From Nannocystis sp. (GTDB lineage: Bacteria; Myxococcota_A; Polyangia; Nannocystales; Nannocystaceae), in NCBI GenBank assembly GCA_016712315.1, contig JADJRG010000013.1, positions 1,247,501 through 1,311,500 on the forward strand: a DNA stretch of 64,000 bases, given 5' to 3'. Under the pieces are notes generated by a model. That model had not been told where the DNA came from and did no database searches. It worked only from the letters and a program-made list of their open reading frames with translations. Shown here piece by piece: positions 53,846 through 63,010 of this stretch (its first letter is position 1; every line of letters begins with the position of its first letter). Both the position numbers and the translations under genes were made by a program.

Positions 53846-54322
53846 TCAGGCGCCCGCGCGCAGCAGCCGAGCGAGCACGCCGAGGCCGACGTTGAGCGCG
53901 TTCGCGGCGATCATCAAGGCGCCGATCCGCCGGAACACCGCGCGGATCGCCGGCAGCTCCGCCTCCGCGGCGAAGACACGCCGCGGCCACAAGACCCAAG
54001 AGACATATGTAAAAAGGCCGATCACCAGCAGCAGCAGGCCGATCTTCGCCGCGACCACGGCGAGCCACCACGGGCCCGCGGCGCGGTGCTCCCACAGCAG
54101 CGCCGCCCCGCTCGTGGCGATCGCCGCCGCGCCCGCGACCACCTTCCATCGCGCCCCTTGGACCACCGTGAACAGGAGATCCTCGAACTGCGGCTTGCCC
54201 GCGAAGAACACCTCCGCACGCGGGTGCAGCACGAACACCGAGAAAAACATCGCGCCGATCCAGACGCCGCCGCCGAGCACATGAACCCCCAGCCGCAGCC
54301 CCGCGATCGCCAGCTCTATCAC
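53846..54322 (-). CDS. Four-helix membrane protein (CopD-like)
   Basis: The 158-residue protein has four hydrophobic segments. His residues at 'LGVHVLGGGVWIGAMFFSVF' and 'FVLHPRAEVFF' recall the haem or copper ligands of CopD/DUF-type membrane proteins. The identification is tentative. A 22-bp tandem array lies upstream of its start. Confidence 0.6.
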   Translation of the reverse strand: MIELAIAGLRLGVHVLGGGVWIGAMFFSVFVLHPRAEVFFAGKPQFEDLLFTVVQGARWKVVAGAAAIATSGAALLWEHRAAGPWWLAVVAAKIGLLLLVIGLFTYVSWVLWPRRVFAAEAELPAIRAVFRRIGALMIAANALNVGLGVLARLLRAGA

Positions 54323-54340
54323 GGTCGGCCGATCCTAACG

Positions 54341-54445
54341 CACCCACCCGCCGCGCCGCGACGCCCAACCCGCCGCGCCGCGACGCCCAACCCGCCGCGC
54401 CGCGACGCCCAACCCGCCGCGCCGAGACGCCCAACCCGCCGCTCG
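54341..54445. repeat. 22-bp tandem repeat
   Basis: Four to five copies of ACGCCCAACCCGCCGCGCCG plus 2 bases lie between divergent genes, replacing what would be their shared promoter region. Confidence 0.85.
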
Positions 54446-54492
54446 CGCGCAGAGTTGCCCCGCCGCCGCGCTTGCACTAATAAACAGTGCCA

Positions 54493-55251
54493 ATGCGCCC
54501 GCTCCGTCCGCTCCTCGCCCTCGCCCTGCTCGCCCCGATCACCCCGCTCGCGTGCGGCGGAGAGCCGGTGAAGAGCGCCACCGCGCCCACGCCCACGCCC
54601 ACGCCTGCGGGACCGCCGCAGGCCCATGACGGCCCGCCGATGGCCCACGGCGGCCTGCCCGCCGATCACCCGCCGATCGGGGCGAACAGCGCGCCGCCGA
54701 TGATGCCCCCGATGCCAGCGGCGGCCCCCGCCGGGCCCCCACAGAACCCGCGCGAAGTCACCCCCACCGGCGAAGTCCGGGCCGAGTCCGTCGCCGGCCT
54801 CTCCTTTAACGTCCCTGTCGAGTGGACCAGCCGCCCGCCGGCCAGCGCGATGCGCCTCGCCGAGCTCGTCCTGCCTGGCCCTGGCGGCGACACCGCCCTC
54901 GTCCTCTATCGCTTCCCCGGCGGCGCCGGCGGCGTCGACGCCAACATCGCCCGTTGGAAGGGCCAATTCACCGCGCCGGAGGGCAAGAGCATCGACGAGC
55001 TCTCCACCGTCGTCACCCAGACCCGCGCGCCGCTGACGATCACCCGGCTCGACGTCCGCGGCACCCTCACCGCCGAGACCACCCCCGGCGCGGGTGACCG
55101 GCAGAACGCCGACAACTCGCGCATGCTCGCCGCGATCGTCGAAGGCGTCGGCGACCCGTTCTTTTTGAAGGCCGTCGGGCCCGCCGCCACCCTCGACCTC
55201 TGGGACGCCGCCTTCATCGCCATGGTCGACTCCCTCGCGCCTGCGAGCTGA
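54493..55251 (+). CDS. Proline-rich lipoprotein
   Basis: From the ATG at 54493 the product has 252 residues. The lipobox is 'ITPLACGG'. About 65 residues rich in Pro, Ala and Gly follow ('ATAPTPTPTPAGPPQAHDGP'), then a globular domain: 'SVAGLSFNVPVEWTSRPPAS', 'ALVLYRFPGGAGGVDANIAR', 'WKGQFTAPEGKSIDELS'. This looks like a general exported beta-sandwich of unknown role. The next gene is an exported protease 24 bases downstream. Confidence 0.7.
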   Translation: MRPLRPLLALALLAPITPLACGGEPVKSATAPTPTPTPAGPPQAHDGPPMAHGGLPADHPPIGANSAPPMMPPMPAAAPAGPPQNPREVTPTGEVRAESVAGLSFNVPVEWTSRPPASAMRLAELVLPGPGGDTALVLYRFPGGAGGVDANIARWKGQFTAPEGKSIDELSTVVTQTRAPLTITRLDVRGTLTAETTPGAGDRQNADNSRMLAAIVEGVGDPFFLKAVGPAATLDLWDAAFIAMVDSLAPAS

Positions 55252-55275
55252 GCCCGCGCCTGCTATCGTGGCCTG

Positions 55276-56232
55276 ATGCTGGCGTGGCCGTCGCTCCTCG
55301 CGCTCATCGCGCTCCTCGCTGCGCCCCGCCTCACCGCGCCGACGCCGCCACCCCAGCCGATCATCGGTGGAGAGCGCACCGAGCTCACTGAGTGGACCAG
55401 CGTCGTCGCGATCCTCGGGATCCGCCCTGGCTTTCAGGCCAACGCCAACCTCTGCACCGGCGTGCTCGTCGATCCCACGACCGTACTCACCGCCGCGCAC
55501 TGCTTCGACGACGCCGAGGACTTTTCCGAGATCATCGTCGTCTTCGGCGACTCGATCTACGCCACCACCGCCGGCCGCCGCACCGCCGGCCTCGACTACG
55601 CCCAGCACCCCGACTACTGCCTCCCTGAGGAGTGCACCACCGACGCGTTCGACTTCGCCTACCTCACCCTCGAGGGCGAAGCCGCCGGTGTCGAGCTGAT
55701 CCCTCCCCTCGTCGATCAAGCCGAGTGGGACGAGCTGATGCGCCCTGGCGTCCAGGTCACGCTCGTCGGCTTCGGAGCCACCCGCGACACCTCGAGCGAG
55801 GGGGACGCGCCGCTCAAGATGAGCGAGTACGGGCTCAAGCGAGCGACCACAGCCAGCTTCCAGCGGCTCACCGGCGACGGCCTCGAGTTCGTCGCCGGCT
55901 CGGAGGGCAAGGACACCTGCGGCGGCGACTCCGGCGGCCCTGTCTTCGCGCAGCTCGCGGGCGGCGGCTGGCGCCTCGTCGGGATCACGTCGCGCGGCCA
56001 GCTCCCCTGCGGCACCGGCTACGGCGTCTACGGCGCCCCCTACGCCGCTCTACCGTGGCTACGCGAGCAGACCGGCGTCGATCTCCTGCCCGCCTCGTGC
56101 GCCGCGGGCGACTGCCTCGACACCGCCGCCGCGAAGGAGCGCGGCTGTCGGGTCGGTGGCGCGCCGAGCCGCCAAGGAGGCCTCGCCCTGCTCGCCCTGC
56201 TCTTCTTCGTGCGGGCGCGCCGCCGACGCTGA
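55276..56232 (+). CDS. Trypsin-like (S1) serine protease with MYXO-CTERM-like tail
   Basis: This 318-residue exported protease starts with a signal peptide. The mature N-terminus is likely 'IIGGERTELTEWTSVVAILG'. The catalytic triad is His in 'TVLTAAHCFDD', Asp in 'TDAFDFAYLTLE' and Ser in 'KDTCGGDSGGPVF'. The last 28 residues are a MYXO-CTERM-like sorting signal: Cys in 'ERGCRVGGAPS', helix 'GLALLALLFFV', then 'RARRRR'. The protein is probably sorted to the cell surface or cleaved there. Confidence 0.88.
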   Translation: MLAWPSLLALIALLAAPRLTAPTPPPQPIIGGERTELTEWTSVVAILGIRPGFQANANLCTGVLVDPTTVLTAAHCFDDAEDFSEIIVVFGDSIYATTAGRRTAGLDYAQHPDYCLPEECTTDAFDFAYLTLEGEAAGVELIPPLVDQAEWDELMRPGVQVTLVGFGATRDTSSEGDAPLKMSEYGLKRATTASFQRLTGDGLEFVAGSEGKDTCGGDSGGPVFAQLAGGGWRLVGITSRGQLPCGTGYGVYGAPYAALPWLREQTGVDLLPASCAAGDCLDTAAAKERGCRVGGAPSRQGGLALLALLFFVRARRRR

Positions 56233-56256
56233 ACGCGCCGCGCACCGAGAGAGGCC

Positions 56257-57549
56257 TCAAGGCGCCGGCAGCTTCACCAGCTCGGGCCGCGCCCACGCCC
56301 ACGCCCGCACCCCGCCGCGGTCGATCGAAAAGTCCGCGTTCACGCTCCACGGCCAGGCCCCCGCGTACCCCTTCGCCACCAGCGTATCCAGGGTCGCGCC
56401 CGCGTCGCTGCTCATCGCCAATTCACCGACCACCAGCGGCCTATCGAGCCCGAGCGCCCCCGCGTCCTGCACCAGCGGCGAGAACGCCACCGTCCCCAGC
56501 TCCGGGTGATCTTGGAGAGATTGCCCGTCCATCCACGGGTAGTAGTGCGCCTGATAGAAGTCGAGCGCGATCACCGGGAGCTGATGCGTCGCCGCGAATT
56601 CAGGCGTCCACACCTTGTGCCACTTCAGGCTCGCCGAGCCGAGCGTCACATACGCGCTCGTACGCGCGTGCACCTCATCGGCAACCGCCGCTGAGAACGC
56701 GTAAAAGTCCGCCAACGAGAGCGCGTCCGCCTCCCCGTTCACGGAAGGCTCGGGGAGGTCCGAGATCACCCACTCCGGCTCGTTCATGATCTCCCACGCC
56801 AAGATCGCGGGAGTGTCCGCGTAGCGGTCGAGCAGCGGCGCCACCACCGCCTCGACCAGCGCCGCCCGCTTCGCCGGATCGCTGAGCGTGTCGCGGCGCC
56901 CGCCCATCTGCACCCCGCCCTCGCTCTTCGCCCAGAACGCCCAGTGGAAGTCGAGCAGCACCGGGATCAAGTACACCCCGGCGCCCTGCGCCAGCGCCAC
57001 CGCCTCGTCCATGTCTTTAAAGACATGATCTTCGAGACCTGTCGGATAGCCCTGCCCGTCAAAGTTGATCCCCGCGCGCCCGTCGGTGAACACGAACCAG
57101 CGCGCCACATACATCTCGTCCCCGCGCAGCGCCGCCAGCTCGCCGCCGATCTCCGGCGCCTTTGTGTGCACGCCGTAGGTCCCCCACGCGTTCCCGCCAA
57201 AGTCGCCGCCATAGCTCTTCCACGGGTAGTTTGCGCCCAACAGAAAAAAGTCACCGTCGCCCACCGGCACCGTGCCGCCCGGTCCTGGCGGGTCGCCTGT
57301 CGGATCCCCGGTCGACCCCGTCGTCGCCCCTGTCGTCGCTCCCGTCGTCGCCCCTGTCGTCGCTCCCGTCGTCGCCCCTGTCGTCGACCCGCTCTCGCCC
57401 GTCCCGCCGTCGCTCGTCCCGCCGTCGCTCGTCGTCGACGTCGACGACGATGACGTCGAGCCCTCCGTCGCGGTCGCGCCGTCATCAGCCGCGCAGGCGA
57501 TCATCAACACCGAGCAGCTCACCGAGGCCAACCCGTAGCTCCGCGTCAT
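56257..57549 (-). CDS. GH5-like glycoside hydrolase lipoprotein
   Basis: From the ATG at 57549 the product has 430 residues. The lipobox is 'CSVLMIACAA', followed by a Ser/Thr/Gly linker with five 'TTGA' type units (57323-57398). The barrel has 'FFLLGANYPWKSYGGDFGGN', acid/base Glu in 'LAWEIMNEPEWVI', 'FYQAHYYPW' and nucleophile Glu in 'PLVVGELAMSSD'. This resembles endo-mannanase/cellulase-type GH5 enzymes. The polysaccharide substrate cannot be told. Confidence 0.8.
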   Translation of the reverse strand: MTRSYGLASVSCSVLMIACAADDGATATEGSTSSSSTSTTSDGGTSDGGTGESGSTTGATTGATTGATTGATTGATTGSTGDPTGDPPGPGGTVPVGDGDFFLLGANYPWKSYGGDFGGNAWGTYGVHTKAPEIGGELAALRGDEMYVARWFVFTDGRAGINFDGQGYPTGLEDHVFKDMDEAVALAQGAGVYLIPVLLDFHWAFWAKSEGGVQMGGRRDTLSDPAKRAALVEAVVAPLLDRYADTPAILAWEIMNEPEWVISDLPEPSVNGEADALSLADFYAFSAAVADEVHARTSAYVTLGSASLKWHKVWTPEFAATHQLPVIALDFYQAHYYPWMDGQSLQDHPELGTVAFSPLVQDAGALGLDRPLVVGELAMSSDAGATLDTLVAKGYAGAWPWSVNADFSIDRGGVRAWAWARPELVKLPAP

Positions 57550-57638
57550 CCCGCGATTGGACACGAACCACGGGTGCGCAGGCAATTGACGCCGCCTCGA
57601 CCGCGCTCGGGTTCGCGCACGACCCTCGATCGCCCCCG

Positions 57639-59531
57639 TCAGGGCTCGCCCGCCGCGACGACCCGCCCGGTCGTCAGCGTCCAGGTCGTCCGGTCGATCG
57701 GGTATTTTGTGCGAAACACCACCCGCTGCGAGTCCGAGGTGAAGAGCGGCATGTGGTCATCCAGGCCGTTGAGCGTCAGCACCCGCGGCTCGCCTTGGCC
57801 GTCGAGCCTCACCACCGCGATCTCATCGTCGGCGTCGCGCTCGTACTCCAGCCGCGACACCGCGAACGCCACCAGCGAGCCGTCGGGGGAGATCACCGGC
57901 TCCGAAGCGGCCCCCTCGCGCGTCAACTCCGTCGCTGTCAGCCGCTCCGGATCGATCGCCACGACCGTCAGGTCGCGCTCCTCCGCCCCCTGCGGCGCCG
58001 CCGCCCGCGCCTCCGCGAACAGCGCTGGCAGCGGCCCTGGCAGGTCGACGCGGTAGAGGCGATGCAGGTGCGGGCCCGCCGCGCTGATCACCAAGCGCGG
58101 CGCGGCGCCCTGACTCGGCGCCGCCGCGACCTCATAGGCGTCATACGAGCCGTTCATCACCTGCGGCCCGATCTCGAGCGCCAAGCCTGGGTGATGCCGG
58201 CTCGCCAAGAGCACGCTCTGCCCGCCCACCAGCGCGCGGCTGCGGGCGATCACCGCCACGTGGTCCTCATCGATCCACACCGCCGCCCCCAGCCCGATCG
58301 CCTCGCTGCGGATCAGATCCAGCGGCGGCTCGTCGCCCGCGCGCACCAGCTCGAGCACCGCGTCCGCCGGCGCGCTGCTCTCTTGCCGTGAGCGCGCCAC
58401 CCAGCCCGAGCGGTGCGGCGTCCCTGGGTCGTCGTCGCGCTGCGCCAGCCCCGGCAGCGCCCCGAGCGCGGTGAAGTGGCACGGACCCAGCTCTGCGTCG
58501 AGTCGGTGCAGCGTCATCGAGTCGCCGCTCTGGATCAGCAGCGCGTCGCCGGCCGCCGACGCGCGGATCCGCGGCCGTCGTCGGTGCTGCTCGAGCGTCC
58601 CGCCGAGCAGCGAATCACAGCGCCCCCGCGCCCCCGCGTCGAAGGTCTGGTGCGGCGGATAGAACAAGAAGCGCCAGGTCTCATCGAGCTCCAGCTCCGC
58701 GCTGAGGCCGTTGCGGCTGAGGAAGCGCGCCTCGCGGCTCGGCGTCAGGATCGAACCATCTGCCAGCGGGATCGGGTGGATGCTCTCGTGCAGATCTCCC
58801 AGAAGAAGCGGCTTCACCGGCCCGCGCTCGGCGTCGATCAGCAGCGCCCGCGAGCGCTCCTCGATCTTCGCCACTGTCCGCTCCGCCTCGTCGATCGTCC
58901 GCAGCCGCTCGATCGCCCGCTCGAGGCGGCTGCGCAGCACCATCACCTCGGTCGTCGCCTTGCGCGGATCGCCCTCGTCCAGCGCCCGATGGAGGATGTC
59001 TTGGGAGAACAGCGCGGTCAGCAGGTCCAGGTCGACCCCTGGGACCAGCGGCGAGCGCGGCTGCGTGACCGTGACGCGGTGGGGGAACGCGTAGTCGCCG
59101 GCCGAGAAGACCGCGAAGCGCTGCTCGGGCGTGAAGGTCGGCGTCCCGCCCTCGACCGCGAGGCCGCTGAGGTCCAGCGTCTGCGGCCGCTCGAACGCGA
59201 CGAACGCGTAGCCGCCGTAGTCGGCGAGCCGCAGCACCGCCGCGGCGCCGCTCTCCTTCATCTCGGGCATCGCCTCGCGCGCCTTCGCCTCGAACGCCGC
59301 GAACGAGCCCTCCAACACCTTGAACCCGAGCTCCTCCATCGTCAGCCTGTAGCGATACTCGCCGCTGGTCACGATCAGCACCGAGCCGCCGTCCTCGGGC
59401 TGGCCGATCGGACCCCCGCGGGTGTAGAACCACGCGCCCGCGGCCGCCGCAGCGATCGCCGCGACCACGATCAGCTTGCTGCGGGTGTGACTCTGGAGGA
59501 CCTCGAGATCGGAGCTAGGGGCGCCGGACAT
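57639..59531 (-). CDS. Membrane-anchored WD40/TolB-like beta-propeller protein
   Basis: From the ATG at 59531 the product has 630 residues with one N-terminal membrane helix ('LIVVAAIAAAAAGAWFYT'). The C-terminal 200 residues have TolB-like blades ('ASEPVISPDGSLVAFAVSRL', 'MPLFTSDSQRVVFRTKYP'). The middle is unfamiliar, with 'GYAFVAFERPQTLDLSGLAV' and a coiled helix 'TTEVMVLRSRLERAIERLRT'. It is probably periplasmic. Its start is divergent from the amphi-Trp gene. Confidence 0.7.
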   Translation of the reverse strand: MSGAPSSDLEVLQSHTRSKLIVVAAIAAAAAGAWFYTRGGPIGQPEDGGSVLIVTSGEYRYRLTMEELGFKVLEGSFAAFEAKAREAMPEMKESGAAAVLRLADYGGYAFVAFERPQTLDLSGLAVEGGTPTFTPEQRFAVFSAGDYAFPHRVTVTQPRSPLVPGVDLDLLTALFSQDILHRALDEGDPRKATTEVMVLRSRLERAIERLRTIDEAERTVAKIEERSRALLIDAERGPVKPLLLGDLHESIHPIPLADGSILTPSREARFLSRNGLSAELELDETWRFLFYPPHQTFDAGARGRCDSLLGGTLEQHRRRPRIRASAAGDALLIQSGDSMTLHRLDAELGPCHFTALGALPGLAQRDDDPGTPHRSGWVARSRQESSAPADAVLELVRAGDEPPLDLIRSEAIGLGAAVWIDEDHVAVIARSRALVGGQSVLLASRHHPGLALEIGPQVMNGSYDAYEVAAAPSQGAAPRLVISAAGPHLHRLYRVDLPGPLPALFAEARAAAPQGAEERDLTVVAIDPERLTATELTREGAASEPVISPDGSLVAFAVSRLEYERDADDEIAVVRLDGQGEPRVLTLNGLDDHMPLFTSDSQRVVFRTKYPIDRTTWTLTTGRVVAAGEP

Positions 59532-59691
59532 GACGGCTAGGGTCGCACACTTGGCGCGTCCTGACGCCTGAGCGGCGCGCGCGGGCCCTCTAGCGCCGCT
59601 CCCGCGGTGTTGGCGCCCGGCGCACGCTTGCGCTAGTCTCGACGCCCGCCCGCCACGGGCGCCATGGGTTGCCATGGATGGAGGATCGTCG

Positions 59692-60129
59692 ATGTCCAAG
59701 AAAGAGCTGCACTTTGAAGCCGCCGTCACTCTCGAGCAGGCCATCTACTACCTCACCAAGCTCTCGGACGCCCTGAAGACCGGGCCGGTCCGGGTCGCCA
59801 CCGGCGAGCGCGAGATCGTCATCAGCCCCCGCGACATCCTCGGTATGGAGCTGGAGGTCACCCAGAAGCGCGACAAGAGCAAGCTGCTGCTCGAGCTGAG
59901 CTGGCGCGAGTACCCCGCCGCGGATCTCGAGAGCCTCCTGCGGATCGAGCCGGCGCCGGTCGTCGCCGAAGAGGAGCGCGACCAAGACAGCGAAGACGAG
60001 GACGACGCGGAGCCTTCGGGCGAGAGCGAAGGCGGCGACGACGACGACGACGCGAGCGAAGGCGCCGCCGAAGCCAGCCAGCCAGCCGACGCAGACGCCC
60101 CGTCTCGGCCGATGCGCCTCGCCCCGTGA
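59692..60129 (+). CDS. amphi-Trp domain protein 1 (GAK locus)
   Basis: The ATG at 59692 has GGAGG 7 bases upstream. The first 80 residues are an amphi-Trp domain: 'KKELHFEAAVTLEQAIYYLT', 'VATGEREIVISPRDILGMEL', 'KLLLELSWREY'. The rest is a very acidic disordered tail ('DQDSEDEDDAEPSGESEGGD'). It heads a row of genes, all on one strand, that continues to the window edge. Confidence 0.8.
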   Translation: MSKKELHFEAAVTLEQAIYYLTKLSDALKTGPVRVATGEREIVISPRDILGMELEVTQKRDKSKLLLELSWREYPAADLESLLRIEPAPVVAEEERDQDSEDEDDAEPSGESEGGDDDDDASEGAAEASQPADADAPSRPMRLAP

Positions 60130-60140
60130 GGCTCCCTGCG

Positions 60141-60431
60141 ATGGCCAACGACCACGACGAATTCCGCCACGAGTCCCTCGAGGACCGCCACTCGATCGCC
60201 AAGTATTTAACGGCGCTCGCTGAGGCGTTCGCCAACGGCAACCTCACCTTCCGCCACGACGGCCAGCGGATCTCCCTCGAGCCCGCCGGCCTGCTCAAGT
60301 TCGACGTCAAGGCCGCCCGCAAGCGCGGCGCGGTCAAGGTCTCGCTCCGGCTCCACTGGCAAGAAGAGGAAGAGGAGCGCGACCCGAGCGTCGGCTCGCT
60401 GGTGATCAAGACCGACGAGAGGCGCAAGTAG
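60141..60431 (+). CDS. amphi-Trp domain protein 2 (GAK locus)
   Basis: This 96-residue product is a second amphi-Trp domain: 'FRHESLEDRHSIAKYLTALA', 'NLTFRHDGQRISLEPAGLLK', 'KVSLRLHWQEEEEE'. The ATG at 60141 has GAGG 9 bases upstream; a GTG at 60126 overlapping the previous stop is also possible. Two adjacent paralogues may form a heterodimer. Confidence 0.78.
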   Translation: MANDHDEFRHESLEDRHSIAKYLTALAEAFANGNLTFRHDGQRISLEPAGLLKFDVKAARKRGAVKVSLRLHWQEEEEERDPSVGSLVIKTDERRK

Positions 60432-60433
60432 CG

Positions 60434-62080
60434 GTGCCTAATTTGCGGCCGATCCAGGAGAATTTCCGCTTCCTGATCTTGGAGGTGACCAAGCAGCTCG
60501 ACTCGACCTTATCGGTGCTCGAGTCTGGCGCGATCGAGCTGATCGAGGGCGTCTACCTCAAGGACGACTACATCGACAACCTCCGCGGCTTCATCGACGA
60601 CAAGTGTCTGTCGCTGATCCGCGAGGCTGGTCAAGACGAGCGCACCGTCGAGCTCGCGCGGGCGGTCGACACCGTCACCTCGAACCTCGAGCGGATCGCC
60701 GACTTCGCGGTCAACATCCTCGGCCAGTACCGCTACATCAAGGACACCTCGCTGCTGCAGCGCTTCGAGCTCCAGCCCTGCTTCGCCGAGGTGCTCTCTG
60801 GCATGGAGAGGATCGAGGACGCGCTCTTCACCTCCGACGTCGCCGGCGCGCTCAAGATCTGCCGCTCTGAGTTCACCCTCGACAAGCTCTACGCCGAGCG
60901 CTTCAAGCGCGTCATGGAGGAGCTCCGCCTCGGCGGCGAGCGCACCGAGGATCTCGTCACCACGCTCTTCATCGCCCGCTACCTCGAGCGAATGGGCGAC
61001 TCCCTGCTCAACATCGGCGAGGCGATCATCTCCCTCGCGCTGCGCGAGCGCCTCAAGATCCACCAGTACTGGGCGCTCGAGGAGACCCTCGACGTCGGCG
61101 AAGGCGAGGGCGAGCGCCTCCGCCTCGAGTCGATCGCCGAGACCAAGTCTGGCTGTCGGATCGGCAAGGTCCGCGACCTCCGCAGCGGCGGCGAGGGCAA
61201 CCTCGTGCTCTTCAAGGAGGGCAGCCTCGACAAGATGATCGACGAGCGCGACGGCATCGCCTTTTGGCAGGAGCGCTACCCCGCGCTCGTCCCCAAGGTG
61301 CTCGGCTGGCAGGAGGGTGAGCACCACGCCTCGCTCCTGCTCGAGTACCTGCGCGGCAAGACCTTGCAAGAGATCCTGCTCGACGGCGACACCGCCGAGG
61401 TGAACACCGCCCTCAGCGCCCTCACCAGCGCCTTGCGCGAGATCTGGGGGTCTACCCGCAAGGACGAGCACGTCAACCCCGGCTTCGTCCGCCAGATCGC
61501 CAAGCGCTTCGACGACGTACGCGTCGTCCACCCTGACTTCGGCAGCGACGACGGCGAGATCGGCGGCCTCTCGATCCCCAGCTTCGACGAGCTCTTGACC
61601 CGCGCGGAGGCCGTCGAGGCCGCCGTCGGCGCCCGCTTCTCGACCTTCATCCACGGCGACTTCAACGTCGACAACGTGATCTTCGACCCGCAGACCGGCC
61701 GCCTCCACTTCATCGACCTCCACCGCTCGCGCCGCGCCGACTACGTGCAAGACGTCTCCGTCTTTATGGTGTCGAACTTCCGCCTGCCGGTGCTCGCCAA
61801 GGCCCACCGCCGCCGCCTCAGCGCCGTCATCCAGGCGTTTTATGGCTTCGCCCGTGACTTCGCGCGAGAGGAGGGCGACGCCACCTTCGAGGTCCGCCTC
61901 ACCCTCGGCATGATCCGCTCCTTCACCACCTCGACCCGCTTCGTCCTCGACGATCGCTTCGCCCGCTCCATGTACCTCCGGGCCCGCTACTTGCTCGAGC
62001 GGCTGCTCGCTCACCGCCCCGGCGTCGAGCTCGGCGACTGGTCCGCCTTCGAGCTGCCGGCCAACGTGTTAGTCTCCTGA
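60434..62080 (+). CDS. PhoU-like / aminoglycoside-phosphotransferase-like kinase fusion
   Basis: This 548-residue protein starts at a GTG 3 bases after the previous stop. Residues 1-210 are two PhoU-type helical bundles ('NFRFLILEVTKQLDSTLSVL', 'TVTSNLERIADFAVNILGQY', 'LFIARYLERMGDSLLNIGEA'). Residues 230-540 are an APH-type kinase: 'GNLVLFKEGSLDKMI', catalytic loop 'STFIHGDFNVDNVIFDPQTG' and 'LHFIDLHRSRRADYVQDVSV' (metal-binding Asp). The substrate is unknown. The gene is part of the GAK row. Confidence 0.85.
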   Translation: MPNLRPIQENFRFLILEVTKQLDSTLSVLESGAIELIEGVYLKDDYIDNLRGFIDDKCLSLIREAGQDERTVELARAVDTVTSNLERIADFAVNILGQYRYIKDTSLLQRFELQPCFAEVLSGMERIEDALFTSDVAGALKICRSEFTLDKLYAERFKRVMEELRLGGERTEDLVTTLFIARYLERMGDSLLNIGEAIISLALRERLKIHQYWALEETLDVGEGEGERLRLESIAETKSGCRIGKVRDLRSGGEGNLVLFKEGSLDKMIDERDGIAFWQERYPALVPKVLGWQEGEHHASLLLEYLRGKTLQEILLDGDTAEVNTALSALTSALREIWGSTRKDEHVNPGFVRQIAKRFDDVRVVHPDFGSDDGEIGGLSIPSFDELLTRAEAVEAAVGARFSTFIHGDFNVDNVIFDPQTGRLHFIDLHRSRRADYVQDVSVFMVSNFRLPVLAKAHRRRLSAVIQAFYGFARDFAREEGDATFEVRLTLGMIRSFTTSTRFVLDDRFARSMYLRARYLLERLLAHRPGVELGDWSAFELPANVLVS

Positions 62081-62119
62081 CCCAGGGCGCCGCCGCGAGC
62101 GGCGTCCAGGAGCGGACGC

Positions 62120-63010
62120 TTGTTGGAGAAGAACGCAAAGAAGATCGCCATCGTCGGCACCCCTGGCGCATGGTCTACCGAGCGCCTCGCCGACGCCGTC
62201 GCCGCGCGCACCGGCTATCGCCTGGTCGTCGACATGGCCCGCGTCGTCTGCGACCTCGAGCTCGGCCAAGTCCGCGCCGGCGCCGTCGATCTCTGCCAGC
62301 TCGACGGCGTGATCATTAAGAAGATCAGCCCCGAGTACTCGCCGGACATCCTCGATCGCCTCGAGCTGCTCCGCTACGTCCGCGCCCGCGGCGTCCCGGT
62401 GTTTTCAGATCCTGAGCGCGTCATCCGCGTGCTCGACCGCCTCGCCTGCACCGTCAGCCTGCGGATCGCCGGCGTCGCCATGCCCGCCACCACCATCACC
62501 GCCGACCTCGACGAGGCCGCCCTCGCCGTCGAGCGCTACGGCACCGCCGTCGCCAAGCCGCTGTTCTCGACCAAAGCCCGCGGCATGACCCTCATCCACG
62601 CCGGCCCCCGGGCCCGCGCCGAGCTCGCCGCCTTCCAGGCCGCCGGCAACCCCGTCCTCTACCTCCAGCGGCGGATCCCCGAGCTCACCCGCGACCTCGG
62701 CGTCGTCTTCCTCGGCGGCGAGTACCTCGCCACCTACGCCCGCGAGGCCAGCAAGACCTCCTGGAACACCACCATCCACGACGGCGGCCGCTACCGCCCC
62801 TTCGAGCCCGATCCTGCCGTCTTAGAGCTCGCGCGCGTCGCCCAGCGCCCCTTCGGCCTCGACTTCACCTGCGTCGACGTCGCCCTCACCGCCGAGGGCC
62901 CGCAGGTCTTCGAGGTCTCCGCCTTCGGCGGCTTCCGCGGCCTGCTCGACGCGCACGGCCGCGACGCCGCCGATCTCTACGCCGCCTACGTCTTGGAGCG
63001 GATCGTATGA
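62120..63010 (+). CDS. GAK-system ATP-grasp enzyme
   Basis: This 296-residue protein begins at a TTG (62120 or 62123). It has the fold of RimK-like ATP-grasp enzymes: 'ERYGTAVAKPLFSTKARGMT', 'LYLQRRIPELTRDLGVVFLG', 'FGLDFTCVDVALTAEGPQVF', 'EVSAFGGFRGLLDAHGRDAA'. ATP-grasp enzymes ligate a carboxylate to an amine or thiol. The position next to an HprK-like kinase and PhoU/APH protein matches the GAK system as I recall it. Confidence 0.82.
   Translation: MLEKNAKKIAIVGTPGAWSTERLADAVAARTGYRLVVDMARVVCDLELGQVRAGAVDLCQLDGVIIKKISPEYSPDILDRLELLRYVRARGVPVFSDPERVIRVLDRLACTVSLRIAGVAMPATTITADLDEAALAVERYGTAVAKPLFSTKARGMTLIHAGPRARAELAAFQAAGNPVLYLQRRIPELTRDLGVVFLGGEYLATYAREASKTSWNTTIHDGGRYRPFEPDPAVLELARVAQRPFGLDFTCVDVALTAEGPQVFEVSAFGGFRGLLDAHGRDAADLYAAYVLERIV

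Noticed and set aside
54341..54445. Iteron-type replication origin
   Set aside because: The 22-bp repeats lie between ordinary chromosomal genes with no replication gene or AT-rich stretch beside them.
60509..62014. A 501-codon minus-strand frame opposite the PhoU/kinase gene
   Set aside because: It is very rich in Glu, Ala, Val and Asp, has no domains, and the plus strand has clear catalytic motifs.
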